Source of the DNA: Coprococcus sp. | Lineage (GTDB): Bacteria > Bacillota > Clostridia > Lachnospirales > Lachnospiraceae | Assembly (NCBI GenBank): GCA_017935345.1 | Contig: JAGBHU010000016.1 | Span: 1-64,000, forward strand | DNA: 64,000 nt | Direction of reading: 5' to 3' | Part shown: one piece after another, positions 43,179 to 52,333 of the stretch | Layout of the letters: the number at the start of each line of letters is the position of its first letter | Position numbering within the stretch: the stretch's first letter is position 1 | Notes under the pieces: model-generated | Databases searched by the model: none | Seen by the model: only the letters and a program-made list of their open reading frames with translations | What the model was told of the DNA's origin: nothing | Made by a program: the position numbers and the translations under genes

Positions 43179-43616
43179 ATGAATAAGAATGAAATGATGA
43201 TTGAATTTGGAAGTGATGCTAAAAATGAAGGATTGGCAAGGATTGTAGTAGCATCTTTCCTGACAAGAACAAATCCTACCTTAAATGAGGTAGAGGATGT
43301 AAAAACCGCCGTATCAGAGGCAGTAACCAATTCCATCATACATGGATATGAAAACGGAGATGGGAAAATAATCATAAAAGCGTACATAGAAGACAGGACA
43401 ATTCATATTGAGATTATTGATTACGGATGTGGAATACCGGATATCGATAAGGCAATGGAACCAATGTATACAAGTAAAGGAGATGAAAACAGGTCAGGTA
43501 TGGGTTTTTCATTTATGGAGGCGTTTATGGATGAGCTTGTTGTTGAATCAAAGGTGGGCGAGGGAACCACGATAAAAATGAAAAAGAAGATTGGTGCAGA
43601 GCAGGAGACATATTAA
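43179..43616 (+). CDS. spoIIAB: Anti-sigma F factor and protein kinase SpoIIAB
   Basis: A 145-aa GHKL-fold kinase. The N box is EAVTNSIIHGYEN, G1 is DYGCGIPDIDKAMEP, and G2 is GMGFSFMEAFMD. It holds sigma F inactive and phosphorylates SpoIIAA. AAGGAG precedes the ATG. Its stop codon overlaps the sigF start (TAATG at 43614-43618). Confidence 0.95.
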   Translation: MNKNEMMIEFGSDAKNEGLARIVVASFLTRTNPTLNEVEDVKTAVSEAVTNSIIHGYENGDGKIIIKAYIEDRTIHIEIIDYGCGIPDIDKAMEPMYTSKGDENRSGMGFSFMEAFMDELVVESKVGEGTTIKMKKKIGAEQETY

Positions 43617-44299
43617 TGGAAGATAATCTGGAGCTGTTAATTCGTGCGAAAGAAGGAGACGATAACGCAAAGGAGAAGCTTGTTGAACAAAATCTGGGAC
43701 TGGTCTGGAGCATTGCAAGGCGATTTACGGGAAGAGGTTATGACATAGAGGATTTGTATCAAATCGGATGTATAGGTCTGTTGAAATGTATAGACAGATT
43801 TGACGATTCGTATAACGTAAAATTTTCAACGTATGCCGTTCCGTTGATACAGGGAGAAATAAGACGTTTTTTAAGAGATGATGGCGCTATCAAGGTGAGC
43901 CGAAGTCTGAAAACGACGATGAATAAGGTGGAAGCATACAGACAAAAGGTCATAAAGGAGAAGGGTATCGAACCGGGTATTGAAGAAATTGCGGCAGAGA
44001 TTTCAATTAGTCCCTGTGATATCGTTATGGCGATGGAGGCTGCATATAAGGTTGAATCGCTTGATTCACCGGGACTTGTTGAAAAGCCTTCTGAGAAGGA
44101 GAATGATATCATAGAGATGGTTATGCTTAGCCAGATGCTGGATGCACTTCCTGATGAGGAGCGAAAGCTGATTAACCTCAGATTTTTTCGGGATAAAACC
44201 CAAAGCCAGACAGGAAGAGAGCTTGGACTTAGTCAGGTTCAGGTCAGCAGGTTAGAAAAGAAAATTCTTGATAAGATGAAGAAGCAAATATTGGAATAA
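43616..44299 (+). CDS. sigF: Sporulation sigma factor SigF
   Basis: A 227-aa sigma-70 family factor of the first forespore programme. Region 2 has EDLYQIGCIGLLKCIDRFD and FSTYAVPLIQGEIRRFLRDD. Region 3 has GIEPGIEEIAAEISISPCDI. Region 4 has LSQVQVSRLEKKILDKMKK. It is translationally coupled to spoIIAB, whose product inhibits it. It should direct spoVA, gpr and possibly other forespore genes here, although I cannot demonstrate its promoters by eye. Confidence 0.96.
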   Translation: MEDNLELLIRAKEGDDNAKEKLVEQNLGLVWSIARRFTGRGYDIEDLYQIGCIGLLKCIDRFDDSYNVKFSTYAVPLIQGEIRRFLRDDGAIKVSRSLKTTMNKVEAYRQKVIKEKGIEPGIEEIAAEISISPCDIVMAMEAAYKVESLDSPGLVEKPSEKENDIIEMVMLSQMLDALPDEERKLINLRFFRDKTQSQTGRELGLSQVQVSRLEKKILDKMKKQILE

Positions 44300-44362
44300 T
44301 AAAAGCCATGTAATTGGACACTATATGTATAGAAAGAATATACAGTAATAGAGGTTGTTTGC

Positions 44363-44986
44363 ATGGCTGATTTAATTTATTTAAAGCTTAGCGAAAGTGT
44401 ACTTGCGGAGTCAAGAAAAATAACAATAAAAGATGTTTCAAAGGTAGTATGTGATAATCCGGAAATGAAATACGGAACGGAAAAAATTGAGCTGATGAAT
44501 TTTTCGGGTACCAAACAGCAGCAGGTTATTTCTATTCTGGATATTATCGAAGAGATAAAAAAAGAATATCCGAAAGCTGAGATAACAAATCTGGGACAGC
44601 CGGAGGTTATTGTATACTATAAGGAATTTGATACGGCAGACAGAATGAAACAGACGGTTAAACTGATTTTTATATGTCTTGTGGCTTTTCTGGGGGCTGG
44701 ATTTTCCATTATATCTTACAATTCGGATGTAAATCTGGTTGGACAGCTTGATTTGATGCAGGATTTATTTGTTGGTGAAAGCGAAACAGGCTCTACAATA
44801 GCAGGACTTGCTTACAGCATAGGCTTGTTTATAGGAATTGTTATATTCTTTAATCACGGGACAAATAAAAAGTTTAGTGATGACCCGACACCTCTTCAGG
44901 TTCAGATGAGACAATATGAGCAGGAGGTCAATCAGACAATCATTACCGATGCTGAGAGAAAGAAGGATATAAGAGATGCTGATTAG
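44363..44986 (+). CDS. spoVAA: Stage V sporulation protein AA
   Basis: A 207-aa protein with an N-terminal soluble domain (about 1-95, LSESVLAESRKITIKDVSKV) and two membrane helices (about 100-122 and 146-165). This matches SpoVAA, part of the complex that moves calcium dipicolinate into and out of the spore. It starts 63 bp after sigF, a usual place for the spoVA operon, and overlaps spoVAB by 11 bp. Confidence 0.88.
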   Translation: MADLIYLKLSESVLAESRKITIKDVSKVVCDNPEMKYGTEKIELMNFSGTKQQQVISILDIIEEIKKEYPKAEITNLGQPEVIVYYKEFDTADRMKQTVKLIFICLVAFLGAGFSIISYNSDVNLVGQLDLMQDLFVGESETGSTIAGLAYSIGLFIGIVIFFNHGTNKKFSDDPTPLQVQMRQYEQEVNQTIITDAERKKDIRDAD

Positions 44987-45395
44987 ATATATTGGTTTGG
45001 CGATAGCATCTATGGCAGGAGGTGCTGTGATAGCAGGCGGATATTTTGCTTTTATATCCCTGATCGGCGTATTTCCAAAGCTGATAGAAAAAGTAAAAGG
45101 AAACAGACATTATATGCTGGTAGAAAGCTGTCTTACTTATGGGGCAGTCATTGCAAATGCGATATATATATTCAATATTGAAATTCCGGTAACATTGGTA
45201 GGATTAGCAATTCTTACATTGTTCGGAGGAATATTTGTAGGCTGTCTGATAGGTGCTTTGGCAGAAGTGCTTAATGTATTTCCGATTATTTCAAGGCGGT
45301 TTTATGTGCGAAGAGGATTTCCTTATGTCATAATGGCAGTTGGCATAGGAAAGGTCATTGGTTCTTTTATTGGACTTTTGGCTTATGGATTATAA
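44976..45395 (+). CDS. spoVAB: Stage V sporulation protein AB
   Basis: A 139-aa, four-helix membrane protein (about residues 7-29, 50-65, 70-95 and 112-137). The pattern FISLIGVFPKLIEKVKG and GCLIGALAEVLNVFPIISRR are typical of SpoVAB. It overlaps spoVAA by 11 bp and ends 20 bp before spoVAC. Confidence 0.88.
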   Translation: MLIRYIGLAIASMAGGAVIAGGYFAFISLIGVFPKLIEKVKGNRHYMLVESCLTYGAVIANAIYIFNIEIPVTLVGLAILTLFGGIFVGCLIGALAEVLNVFPIISRRFYVRRGFPYVIMAVGIGKVIGSFIGLLAYGL

Positions 45396-45415
45396 TAATT
45401 GAAAGGATGAACGAT

Positions 45416-45874
45416 ATGAAATACGAACCAAATGAAAAGGATTATAATATATATGTTCAAAATGTAACACCGACATCAAATACCTTTAAGAATTGTTTGT
45501 GGGCATTTCTGGTGGGCGGAGCAATATGCACATTAGGCGAAATCATTTTAAAGCTTATAAAGATGGCAGGCATTGATGAGGAGAACAGCTATGGTTATGT
45601 ATCGATGCTGTTAGTTCTGTTAAGTGTCATTTTAACAAGCCTGAATCTCTATAAAAAAATTGCAAAATACGGTGGTGCAGGTGCACTTGTTCCGATAACA
45701 GGGTTTGCAAATGGTGTTTGTGCACCTATTGTGGAGTTTCAGACAGAGGGTGAAGTATTTGGTAAGGGTGTAAAAGCTTTTACGATAGCAGGTCCCGTTA
45801 TACTTTACGGAATTTTTACAAGCTGGCTGCTGGGACTTATATATTGGATATTGAAGATTATGGAAATTGTCTAA
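45416..45874 (+). CDS. spoVAC: Stage V sporulation protein AC
   Basis: A 152-aa membrane protein that in Bacillus forms a mechanosensitive channel for dipicolinic acid. The ATG at 45416 is chosen because AAAGGA overlaps the earlier ATG at 45407. The family pattern GGAICTLGEIILKL and GAGALVPITGFANGVCAPIVEFQTEG is clear. It is homologous to SpoVAE at 53361. In most spore formers spoVAD would follow, but here it does not. Confidence 0.95.
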   Translation: MKYEPNEKDYNIYVQNVTPTSNTFKNCLWAFLVGGAICTLGEIILKLIKMAGIDEENSYGYVSMLLVLLSVILTSLNLYKKIAKYGGAGALVPITGFANGVCAPIVEFQTEGEVFGKGVKAFTIAGPVILYGIFTSWLLGLIYWILKIMEIV

Positions 45875-45961
45875 GGATTGTAAAGGAGCAAAAAGTTTGA
45901 TAAAATTCTCCTCAGGTATATGTTTGTGAAAGCTCAATTTTAGTATACAGGGAGAACAGAT

Positions 45962-46339
45962 ATGAATAAAAAAATTCTCATATTTCATGGCTCGGATGAG
46001 CTGAATCAAAAACTGAAAGCTATAAGCTGCAGCGTGGGAGCAGAGCTTATAGCTGTTCCTTTATGTATGTATAACCATACCGCTTCAGAATTGACAGGAA
46101 TAAAAGACATGAATCACAGCGTTGCGGAATATAATGAAAAGGAACTGTCTATGGAGATGGTACTTTTTGCAGGACTTACCGATAAAGATTTGGATGTATT
46201 TCTGGATAGCTGCAAAAAGGAGAATGTACAGATAAGGCTGAAAGCGGTGCTGACAGATACAAATGGAAATTGGAAGATTATCGATTTATATAAGGAATTA
46301 ATGAAAGAATATTTGTTTTATAAGATGAGAGGAAAATAG
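45962..46339 (+). CDS. DUF3783 domain protein
   Basis: A 125-aa small cytoplasmic protein of the DUF3783 family, recognised by the C-terminal half (MVLFAGLTDKDLDVFLD, then LKAVLTDTNGNWKIIDLYKEL). Function is unknown. It lies 87 bp behind spoVAC, where spoVAD would be expected. GGGAG precedes the ATG. Confidence 0.85.
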   Translation: MNKKILIFHGSDELNQKLKAISCSVGAELIAVPLCMYNHTASELTGIKDMNHSVAEYNEKELSMEMVLFAGLTDKDLDVFLDSCKKENVQIRLKAVLTDTNGNWKIIDLYKELMKEYLFYKMRGK

Positions 46340-46375
46340 GATTTCCGATAAGAAAGAATGGACAGTATTCTTTTG

Positions 46376-46404
46376 TTGACAGATAAAAATGACTGTGATA
46401 CCTT
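46376..46404 (+). promoter_or_regulatory. Candidate promoter of the VanW gene
   Basis: A perfect TTGACA (46376-46381), 17-nt spacer and a weak TACCTT (46399-46404). Confidence 0.4.
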
Positions 46405-46452
46405 AATAAAGGTAATGGAAATAAGTTTACATAATTTGTTTTGAAGGTAAAT

Positions 46453-48105
46453 ATGAGAAGCGGAAATAATAAAAAAAAGAAGAAAAAAACAATAAAATCA
46501 AAAGTGATAAGCTGGATATTTACGATTTTCTTTTTATTTTTGTTTTACATCATATTCTGTGGCTTTATCGGCGGTAAGCGGTTTTATTTTAATACCAGTA
46601 TCAATGGAATCGATGTAAGCAAGATGACTGCAAAAGAAGCAGCAGAAAAAGTAAGGAGCCAGTTTGAATCACAATATGGGGATGTTGCCATTACTGTATT
46701 GCTGAAGGATTGTAAGTATGATTTGGAAATTGCGGATGCATTAAATCTGGATGTCATGGATGCCGTTCATTCGGCACTCTCAGATAGTCATGGATTTCTG
46801 AGCAGAGGATTTATGTACATAAAATCTATGTTTACATCTTTAGAATATACCGCTACCCCTTCCATAGCGAATCGGAAGGCGATAACAGAAGCAATCAGGA
46901 ACAGTGGGCTGAATGAGCTGGCAGATTCGGGTGAAAAGACATATAAGATAGAAAATGATTCCATCAAGGTAACCAAGGGAAGAGGTGGCTATGAGGTGGA
47001 TTCCGAAAAGCTGACGAATCAGATTGAAGCACTCATATTAAGCAGGAATTTCACAGAACCGATAAACTGTCCGATTCAATATAGTGAAGTGAATCTTGAA
47101 AACATATATAATGATATATATGTTTCACCGCAGAATCCGACGTTAAATCCTGAAGACGGATATTCTCTTGTAGAGGCTGTAAGAGGCGTAAGCTTTGATA
47201 TGGAGAAGGCAGAGAATATGTTAAAAGAGTCTGAGGATGGTATGGAGCTGTCAATACCTCTTATCTATACAGAGCCGGATATGTCTACGGAGGAATTTCA
47301 GGCGGCACTTTTCAGAGATGCACTTGGAAGCTTTCATACCAATGTGGGCGGTTCCGATGATAGAAAAACGAATGTCAGACTGGCTGCCGAGCATTGTAAT
47401 GATACCATACTTCTGCCCGGAGAAACATTTTCCTTTAACAATGTTGTAGGACAGAGAACAACGGAGCGAGGCTTTATGCCTGCACCCTCATATGTAAACG
47501 GTGAGTCGGTAGATGAAGTAGGCGGAGGAATCTGTCAGGTTTCTTCGACACTTTACAACGCGTGCCTATACGCAAATCTTCAAATCAATGAACGGCATTG
47601 CCATCCACATGAATCAGGTTATGTGGGAGCGGGGTTTGATGCTACCGTTTCATGGGGCGGCCCCGACTATATGTTTTCAAATAATACAAATTATCCGATT
47701 AAGATTTCTTCCGTCTATGATGGAAGTTATGTATATTGTGCCATATATGGTACAAAGGAGAAGAGCTTTTATGTAGAGCTTACAAGCGAAACCTTATCGG
47801 TAGAAGAATATGAGACGGAATATGAAGATGACGACACGATGGAAGAAGGCGAAGAAGAGGTAGCCGTCAGAGGAATAAACGGATTTACCGTTCAGACCTA
47901 TCGGAAGGTTTATGACGGAGACGGAAATCTCATTTTCAATGAACCAGAGTCAATCAGTACATATGCAAAGCAGGATGAAATCATAAAGGTTGGTACAAAA
48001 GAAAAGACAGAAGAGGAAACTACCGAAAATAAAAAGAATAAAAAGAAAAAGAAAACGAAGAAATCTACAGAAGAAGCTGCAGGCAATGAAACGATGAATG
48101 AGTAA
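46453..48105 (+). CDS. VanW family cell-wall-associated protein
   Basis: About 550 aa. A Lys-rich cytoplasmic start leads to one membrane helix (about 20-42). A putative peptidoglycan-binding region follows (about 50-270, with the repeat-like INGIDVSKMTAKEAAEKV). The VanW domain (about 285-430) has GSFHTNVGGSDDRKTNVRLA, LPGETFSFNNVVGQRT and GGGICQVSSTLYNACLYA. A Glu-rich G5-like/tail region and a Lys/Thr-rich end complete it. Proteins of this type are common surface proteins in Clostridia. The link to vancomycin resistance is historical only. The start at 46453 has AAGGT upstream, and a TTG start at 46441 is less likely. Confidence 0.88.
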   Translation: MRSGNNKKKKKKTIKSKVISWIFTIFFLFLFYIIFCGFIGGKRFYFNTSINGIDVSKMTAKEAAEKVRSQFESQYGDVAITVLLKDCKYDLEIADALNLDVMDAVHSALSDSHGFLSRGFMYIKSMFTSLEYTATPSIANRKAITEAIRNSGLNELADSGEKTYKIENDSIKVTKGRGGYEVDSEKLTNQIEALILSRNFTEPINCPIQYSEVNLENIYNDIYVSPQNPTLNPEDGYSLVEAVRGVSFDMEKAENMLKESEDGMELSIPLIYTEPDMSTEEFQAALFRDALGSFHTNVGGSDDRKTNVRLAAEHCNDTILLPGETFSFNNVVGQRTTERGFMPAPSYVNGESVDEVGGGICQVSSTLYNACLYANLQINERHCHPHESGYVGAGFDATVSWGGPDYMFSNNTNYPIKISSVYDGSYVYCAIYGTKEKSFYVELTSETLSVEEYETEYEDDDTMEEGEEEVAVRGINGFTVQTYRKVYDGDGNLIFNEPESISTYAKQDEIIKVGTKEKTEEETTENKKNKKKKKTKKSTEEAAGNETMNE

Positions 48106-48146
48106 AAGATATAGAGCAAAATAAAAAGGATATCGTTACAAATAAG

Positions 48147-48221
48147 CCTCCGTTCTTTATGTATTGTTTCAGCAGAAACGGTCTGATGCAACAATGCATA
48201 AAGAATGGAGGTATTTCTTTT
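48147..48221 (+). terminator. Long-stem terminator after the VanW gene
   Basis: A 22-bp stem with two G-T pairs (48147-48168 with 48190-48211) and a 21-nt loop, followed by a T-rich tail to 48221. Confidence 0.7.
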
Positions 48222-48271
48222 TATTAAAATTCTATAAATATTGAAAAAACGCTAGGGAACGACAGCTTTTT

Positions 48272-48286
48272 TTGTTATAATAACAA
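48272..48286 (+). promoter_or_regulatory. Perfect palindrome covering the ROK gene -10 box
   Basis: TTGTTA-TAA-TAACAA is a perfect 15-bp palindrome. It contains TATAAT (48276-48281), 47 bp before the ROK start codon. No strong -35 is visible. The site looks like an operator. It is shorter than the 18-bp Rex consensus. Confidence 0.45.
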
Positions 48287-48327
48287 AATAGCAGTCTTTT
48301 AAGTTGGTATGATAGAGGAAAAGAGAT

Positions 48328-49293
48328 ATGTATTTAGTATTTGATGTAGGCGGTACATTTATAAAATATGCACTTATGACAATTGACGGCAACATACTGG
48401 AAAAGCATAAAGTGTCTACAGATTCATGTGGAAACAATCTGAATGGATTTATAACCCTGCTTTCAGGAATATATCAATCCTACAAAGAAGGAAATATGAT
48501 TGAAGGAATTGCACTTGCCATACCGGGTCTTGTGGATGTAGAGAATGGTATCGTCTATGAAGGCGGCGCTTTGCCATATCTGCATAAAATGAATATAGGA
48601 GCAATATTGTCAGAAGCATGTGACGGAATCACCGTTGCCTTGGAGAATGACGGGAAGTGTGCGGCACTTGCTGAAGTATGGCAGGGAAATGCAAAGGATT
48701 GTGATAATGCTTTCCTGATAGTCGTAGGAACCGGTATCGGTGGCGGTATAGTTATCAATCGTCATGTATATAGAGGAAATGCTCTTGTGGCAGGCGAACT
48801 GTCCTTTTTGCTTGAGAATATGACACGGGAAGAGGTAGAAGATTTTGACGATATCGATAACGCAGAGACATCGGAAGAACGATGGAAATGCGGCAAATAC
48901 ATTGCGGCAGGATGTTGCTCCACAAATGCTCTTAGAAAGCGTGTTGCCAATGAAAAGGGTATCAGTGAGCATGATATATCGGGTGAGGATATATTTCAGA
49001 TGGCAGAGCAGGGTGATAAGGTCTGCATTGATGCGATAGAAGATATGTGTTTTATGCTTGCGAAGCATTGTATGGATATATATATGATTATGAACCCTGA
49101 TATTATTCTGATAGGCGGCGGGATTAGTGCGCAGCCGAAATTTATACCATGTATTCAGAAATATGCAGACAAAATCAGAAAGATAACCCATATGTACGAT
49201 AAATTAGTAATTAAGCCATGCAAATTTGGAAATGATTCCAATCTTATTGGCGCATTATATCATTATATTCAGAGGTACATTATCGGTTCGTAA
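48328..49293 (+). CDS. ROK family sugar kinase
   Basis: A 321-aa ASKHA-fold protein. The phosphate-1 motif is DVGGTFIKYAL (residues 6-16), the catalytic Asp is in LENDGKCAALAEVW, and GTGIGGGIVINRHVYRG is the ROK signature. The C-terminal motif ILIGGGISAQ is present. The zinc motif CxCGxxGC of glucokinases and repressors is missing, and there is no N-terminal helix-turn-helix. This makes it a kinase of the zinc-free ROK branch (beta-glucoside or N-acylhexosamine kinases). The exact sugar is open. Confidence 0.88.
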   Translation: MYLVFDVGGTFIKYALMTIDGNILEKHKVSTDSCGNNLNGFITLLSGIYQSYKEGNMIEGIALAIPGLVDVENGIVYEGGALPYLHKMNIGAILSEACDGITVALENDGKCAALAEVWQGNAKDCDNAFLIVVGTGIGGGIVINRHVYRGNALVAGELSFLLENMTREEVEDFDDIDNAETSEERWKCGKYIAAGCCSTNALRKRVANEKGISEHDISGEDIFQMAEQGDKVCIDAIEDMCFMLAKHCMDIYMIMNPDIILIGGGISAQPKFIPCIQKYADKIRKITHMYDKLVIKPCKFGNDSNLIGALYHYIQRYIIGS

Positions 49294-49335
49294 TCGTAAC
49301 AATATAAATTGAAGGATATTAGGGGGAGGTAATAT

Positions 49336-50685
49336 ATGGCGTTAACCAATAAGATTTTCAAAGAATATGCAGACATATGCATCTCAAAGGAAAAGATACC
49401 GCAGGAGTTATTTGAACAGTACGGTGTAAAAAAGGGATTGCGGGACAAGAATGGCAAAGGTGTTCTGTCGGGAATAACGGATATCTCAAAGATCGTTTCG
49501 TCTGAGATGGTAGATGGTGTAAGTAAACCATGTGACGGAAGATTATATTATAGAGGCTATGATATTTTTGATTTGGTAGACGGTGTAAAAAACAGAGGCG
49601 GATATGGTTTTGAAGAAACTGCGTACCTGCTTTTGTTTGGAGAACTGCCGAATGAACAGAAATTAGCGGATTTTAATCAATTGATGGCGGCAAGCAGAAC
49701 GCTTCCCAAAAATTTTGTGCGTGATGTCATTATGAAGGCACCGAGTAAAGATATCATGAATTGTATGACGAAGAGTATACTGACACTTGGCTCATATGAC
49801 AAGAAAATGTCAGATGTATCAATTAGTAATGTGATAAGACAGAGTATCATGCTCATAAGTGTATTTCCGATGTTTGCGGTATATAGTTATCATGCATATA
49901 ATCATGCGTTCAATGACGAAAGCTTTTATATACACAGACCTGATCCTGAACTTGGTATGGCAGAGAATATTCTGCGTATGTTAAGACCGGACAAAAGTTA
50001 TACTGAGCTTGAAGCGAAGGTGCTGGATATTGCGCTTATGCTTCATATGGAGCATGGCGGCGGTAATAATTCGACATTCACGACAAGAGTTGTATCATCG
50101 GCAGGTTCTGATACATATTCTGTGATAGCCGCAGCTTTGTCATCTCTGAAAGGACCGAAGCATGGCGGTGCCAATATTATGGTGGTGAAAATGATAGAGG
50201 ATTTGAAAGCAAACGTGGACAACTTCAATGATGAAGAGCAGTTATATGCATATCTTGAGAAGCTTGTAGATAAAAACGCTTTTGATAAAAAAGGTCTTAT
50301 ATATGGTATGGGACATGCCGTATATTCCATATCAGACCCGCGTGCCAGAGTATTTAAACAGTTTGTTGAAAAGCTTGCCATTGCCAAGGGCAGAGAAGAG
50401 GACTACAGACTCTATTCAAACATAGAAAGACTGGCGCCTGAGATAATAGGAAAGAAACGTAAGATATATAAGGGCGTAAGTGCCAATGTAGATTTTTACA
50501 GCGGATTTGTATACAGCATGCTGAATATTCCTGTTGAGCTTTATACACCGCTATTTGCCATGGCACGAATCGTCGGCTGGAGTGCTCACAGAATCGAAGA
50601 ACTGATAAACGTAGATAAAATTATAAGACCGGCATACCAGAGTATCGTGAAAGAACAGGAGTATGTTCCTATTTCCGACAGATAG
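49336..50685 (+). CDS. gltA: Citrate synthase
   Basis: A 449-aa citrate/2-methylcitrate synthase family enzyme condensing oxaloacetate and acetyl-CoA. Catalytic regions are LMLHMEHGGGNNSTFTTRVV, LSSLKGPKHGGANIMV, and GMGHAVYSISDPRARVF with the active-site His. The C-terminal FYSGFVYSMLNIP and MARIVGWSAHRIEE follow. It has an N-terminal extension of about 30 residues compared with short forms. Aconitase and isocitrate dehydrogenase genes are not adjacent. A role in making glutamate precursors is likely. GGGGGAGG precedes the ATG. Confidence 0.93.
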   Translation: MALTNKIFKEYADICISKEKIPQELFEQYGVKKGLRDKNGKGVLSGITDISKIVSSEMVDGVSKPCDGRLYYRGYDIFDLVDGVKNRGGYGFEETAYLLLFGELPNEQKLADFNQLMAASRTLPKNFVRDVIMKAPSKDIMNCMTKSILTLGSYDKKMSDVSISNVIRQSIMLISVFPMFAVYSYHAYNHAFNDESFYIHRPDPELGMAENILRMLRPDKSYTELEAKVLDIALMLHMEHGGGNNSTFTTRVVSSAGSDTYSVIAAALSSLKGPKHGGANIMVVKMIEDLKANVDNFNDEEQLYAYLEKLVDKNAFDKKGLIYGMGHAVYSISDPRARVFKQFVEKLAIAKGREEDYRLYSNIERLAPEIIGKKRKIYKGVSANVDFYSGFVYSMLNIPVELYTPLFAMARIVGWSAHRIEELINVDKIIRPAYQSIVKEQEYVPISDR

Positions 50686-50717
50686 ATAGGAAATAGACTC
50701 AGATTTATAGGAATCAA

Positions 50718-52118
50718 TCATTTTGTATGCTCAGCTTCTTCAGGGAAATCGTCATGAAAGATTTTCGTTTCCTCGAAATGTCCATCCGTATGGTGTATGT
50801 GGAACAAATCATCCAGACGGCCCGGAGATGCTGTTTTTACTTCCTGATTCGTATACAAATTGACGTAATGAGGACGAAGCTTGGAGTATATTATTTTTTG
50901 CTCATTATATAAGCTGTAATAGCCGGACAGCATATAGCTGACGCTGCATCCAATGGTAAAGAATAATATGCCTTCTGCACCGAATAATTCAAGACTTAGA
51001 AAAAGAGATGTAAGAGGACAGTTTACGACACCGCAGAAAAAGCATATCAGTCCCATTGCGGCGCCAAATCCGGCATCAAGACCGAGCAGTCCTCCGGTGA
51101 CACATCCAAAGGTCGCACCGATAAAGAAGGACGGTACAATCTCTCCCCCTCGGAATCCGCATCCTATCGTAATACATGTGAAAATCATTTTGCACAGGAA
51201 TGCCTCCGGTCTGGCATCACCTGATATTGCTTTTTCGATAATACCCATACCGGCACCATTGTAATCGGTAGAGTGAAGAAGAAAAGTAAGTGCAACCAAC
51301 ATCAATCCGCCTATCAATACACGCAGATACTGGCTCTTAAAGAATTTTCTGAAGAGCTTTGATATCACATGCATAGCGATACAAAAAAGGCTGCTTAATA
51401 TCGCACAAAGTATCGCCAGAATTATAATTCGTATACTGTTTCCAATATTAAAATCAGGGATTACCGATATTGTAAAATAGTCGTGGTGTATATTCAGTTG
51501 ATGTGTGATGGCGAATGCAATAACAGAAGATAATACACATGGAACAAAAGCACAGTAGTAAAGAATACCGATGCTGATGACCTCCATACTGAACAGGGCA
51601 GCAGAAATAGGCGTACCAAACAGGGCGGAAAATACCGCACTCATGCCACACAGGGTAAGAATATGTTTGTCACTGTCATTCAATTTGAATATTTTTCCTA
51701 TTGAAACACCGAGACTGCCGCCTATCTGAAGCGCCGCTCCCTCACGTCCTGATGAACCACCGAATAAGTGTGTTATGACCGTCGTAATAAAGATAAGGGG
51801 AGCCATGCGTGACGGAACAACGTCATCTGAGCTTCTCACGGAGCCGATAACAAGGTTTGTTCCCTTATCATGCTTGATACCACAGATACGATATATAAAT
51901 ACAATAAGAAGACCTGCTAATGGCAGAAAAACGATAATTCTGCTGTTTTCTTCGCGGAATCCCGTAACATATTCCACACATAGATGAAATGCCGAGCCTA
52001 CGGCACCACAGGTGGTTCCCATAATCAGTGCAAAAATAATCCATTTTATAAATGTACGTCCATAACGTATGGAACGGTTTAAACAATTTATCCAATATTC
52101 CTTCGTGAATTCCATCAT
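50718..52118 (-). CDS. ClC-type chloride channel/transporter
   Basis: A 466-aa ClC protein with about ten to twelve membrane helices. The anion-selectivity motifs are GSSGREGAALQIGG (with the gating Glu, and Ala instead of the common Pro), GTPISAALFSMEV and GFRGGEIVPSFFIGATFG. No CBS domains follow, and the C-terminal 65 residues are hydrophilic. It lies opposite to all neighbours and ends 32 bp from the citrate synthase stop. AGAGGA stands before the ATG at 52116-52118. A weak promoter (TTGATT-16-TATTTT) is possible upstream. Confidence 0.92.
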   Translation of the reverse strand: MMEFTKEYWINCLNRSIRYGRTFIKWIIFALIMGTTCGAVGSAFHLCVEYVTGFREENSRIIVFLPLAGLLIVFIYRICGIKHDKGTNLVIGSVRSSDDVVPSRMAPLIFITTVITHLFGGSSGREGAALQIGGSLGVSIGKIFKLNDSDKHILTLCGMSAVFSALFGTPISAALFSMEVISIGILYYCAFVPCVLSSVIAFAITHQLNIHHDYFTISVIPDFNIGNSIRIIILAILCAILSSLFCIAMHVISKLFRKFFKSQYLRVLIGGLMLVALTFLLHSTDYNGAGMGIIEKAISGDARPEAFLCKMIFTCITIGCGFRGGEIVPSFFIGATFGCVTGGLLGLDAGFGAAMGLICFFCGVVNCPLTSLFLSLELFGAEGILFFTIGCSVSYMLSGYYSLYNEQKIIYSKLRPHYVNLYTNQEVKTASPGRLDDLFHIHHTDGHFEETKIFHDDFPEEAEHTK

Positions 52119-52333
52119 AAAATCCTCTTTTTATTTTTGGTAAAATACTACTGAAATAGATTAAATCAAATCGGAGAATTTGTCTATAATATTTTTAATA
52201 ATATCCAAAAATTCAACTGTCATTGATGTTATCCCATTGATTTCCATTATAATATATCCCTTTTTGTACATGATAAAAACAGGAATAAAAAAACAAGTAT
52301 GTAGAATTAAGTATTTGCGAAATGGAGAAGACT

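Noticed and set aside
44310-44362. Sigma-F or sigma-G promoter before spoVAA
   Set aside because: TGTATA elements are present but they form a small palindrome and no matching -10 box stands at the right distance.
48272-48286. Rex operator
   Set aside because: The Rex consensus is TTGTTAA-N4-TTAACAA (18 bp). This palindrome is 15 bp with a 3-bp centre, so the half-site spacing is wrong.
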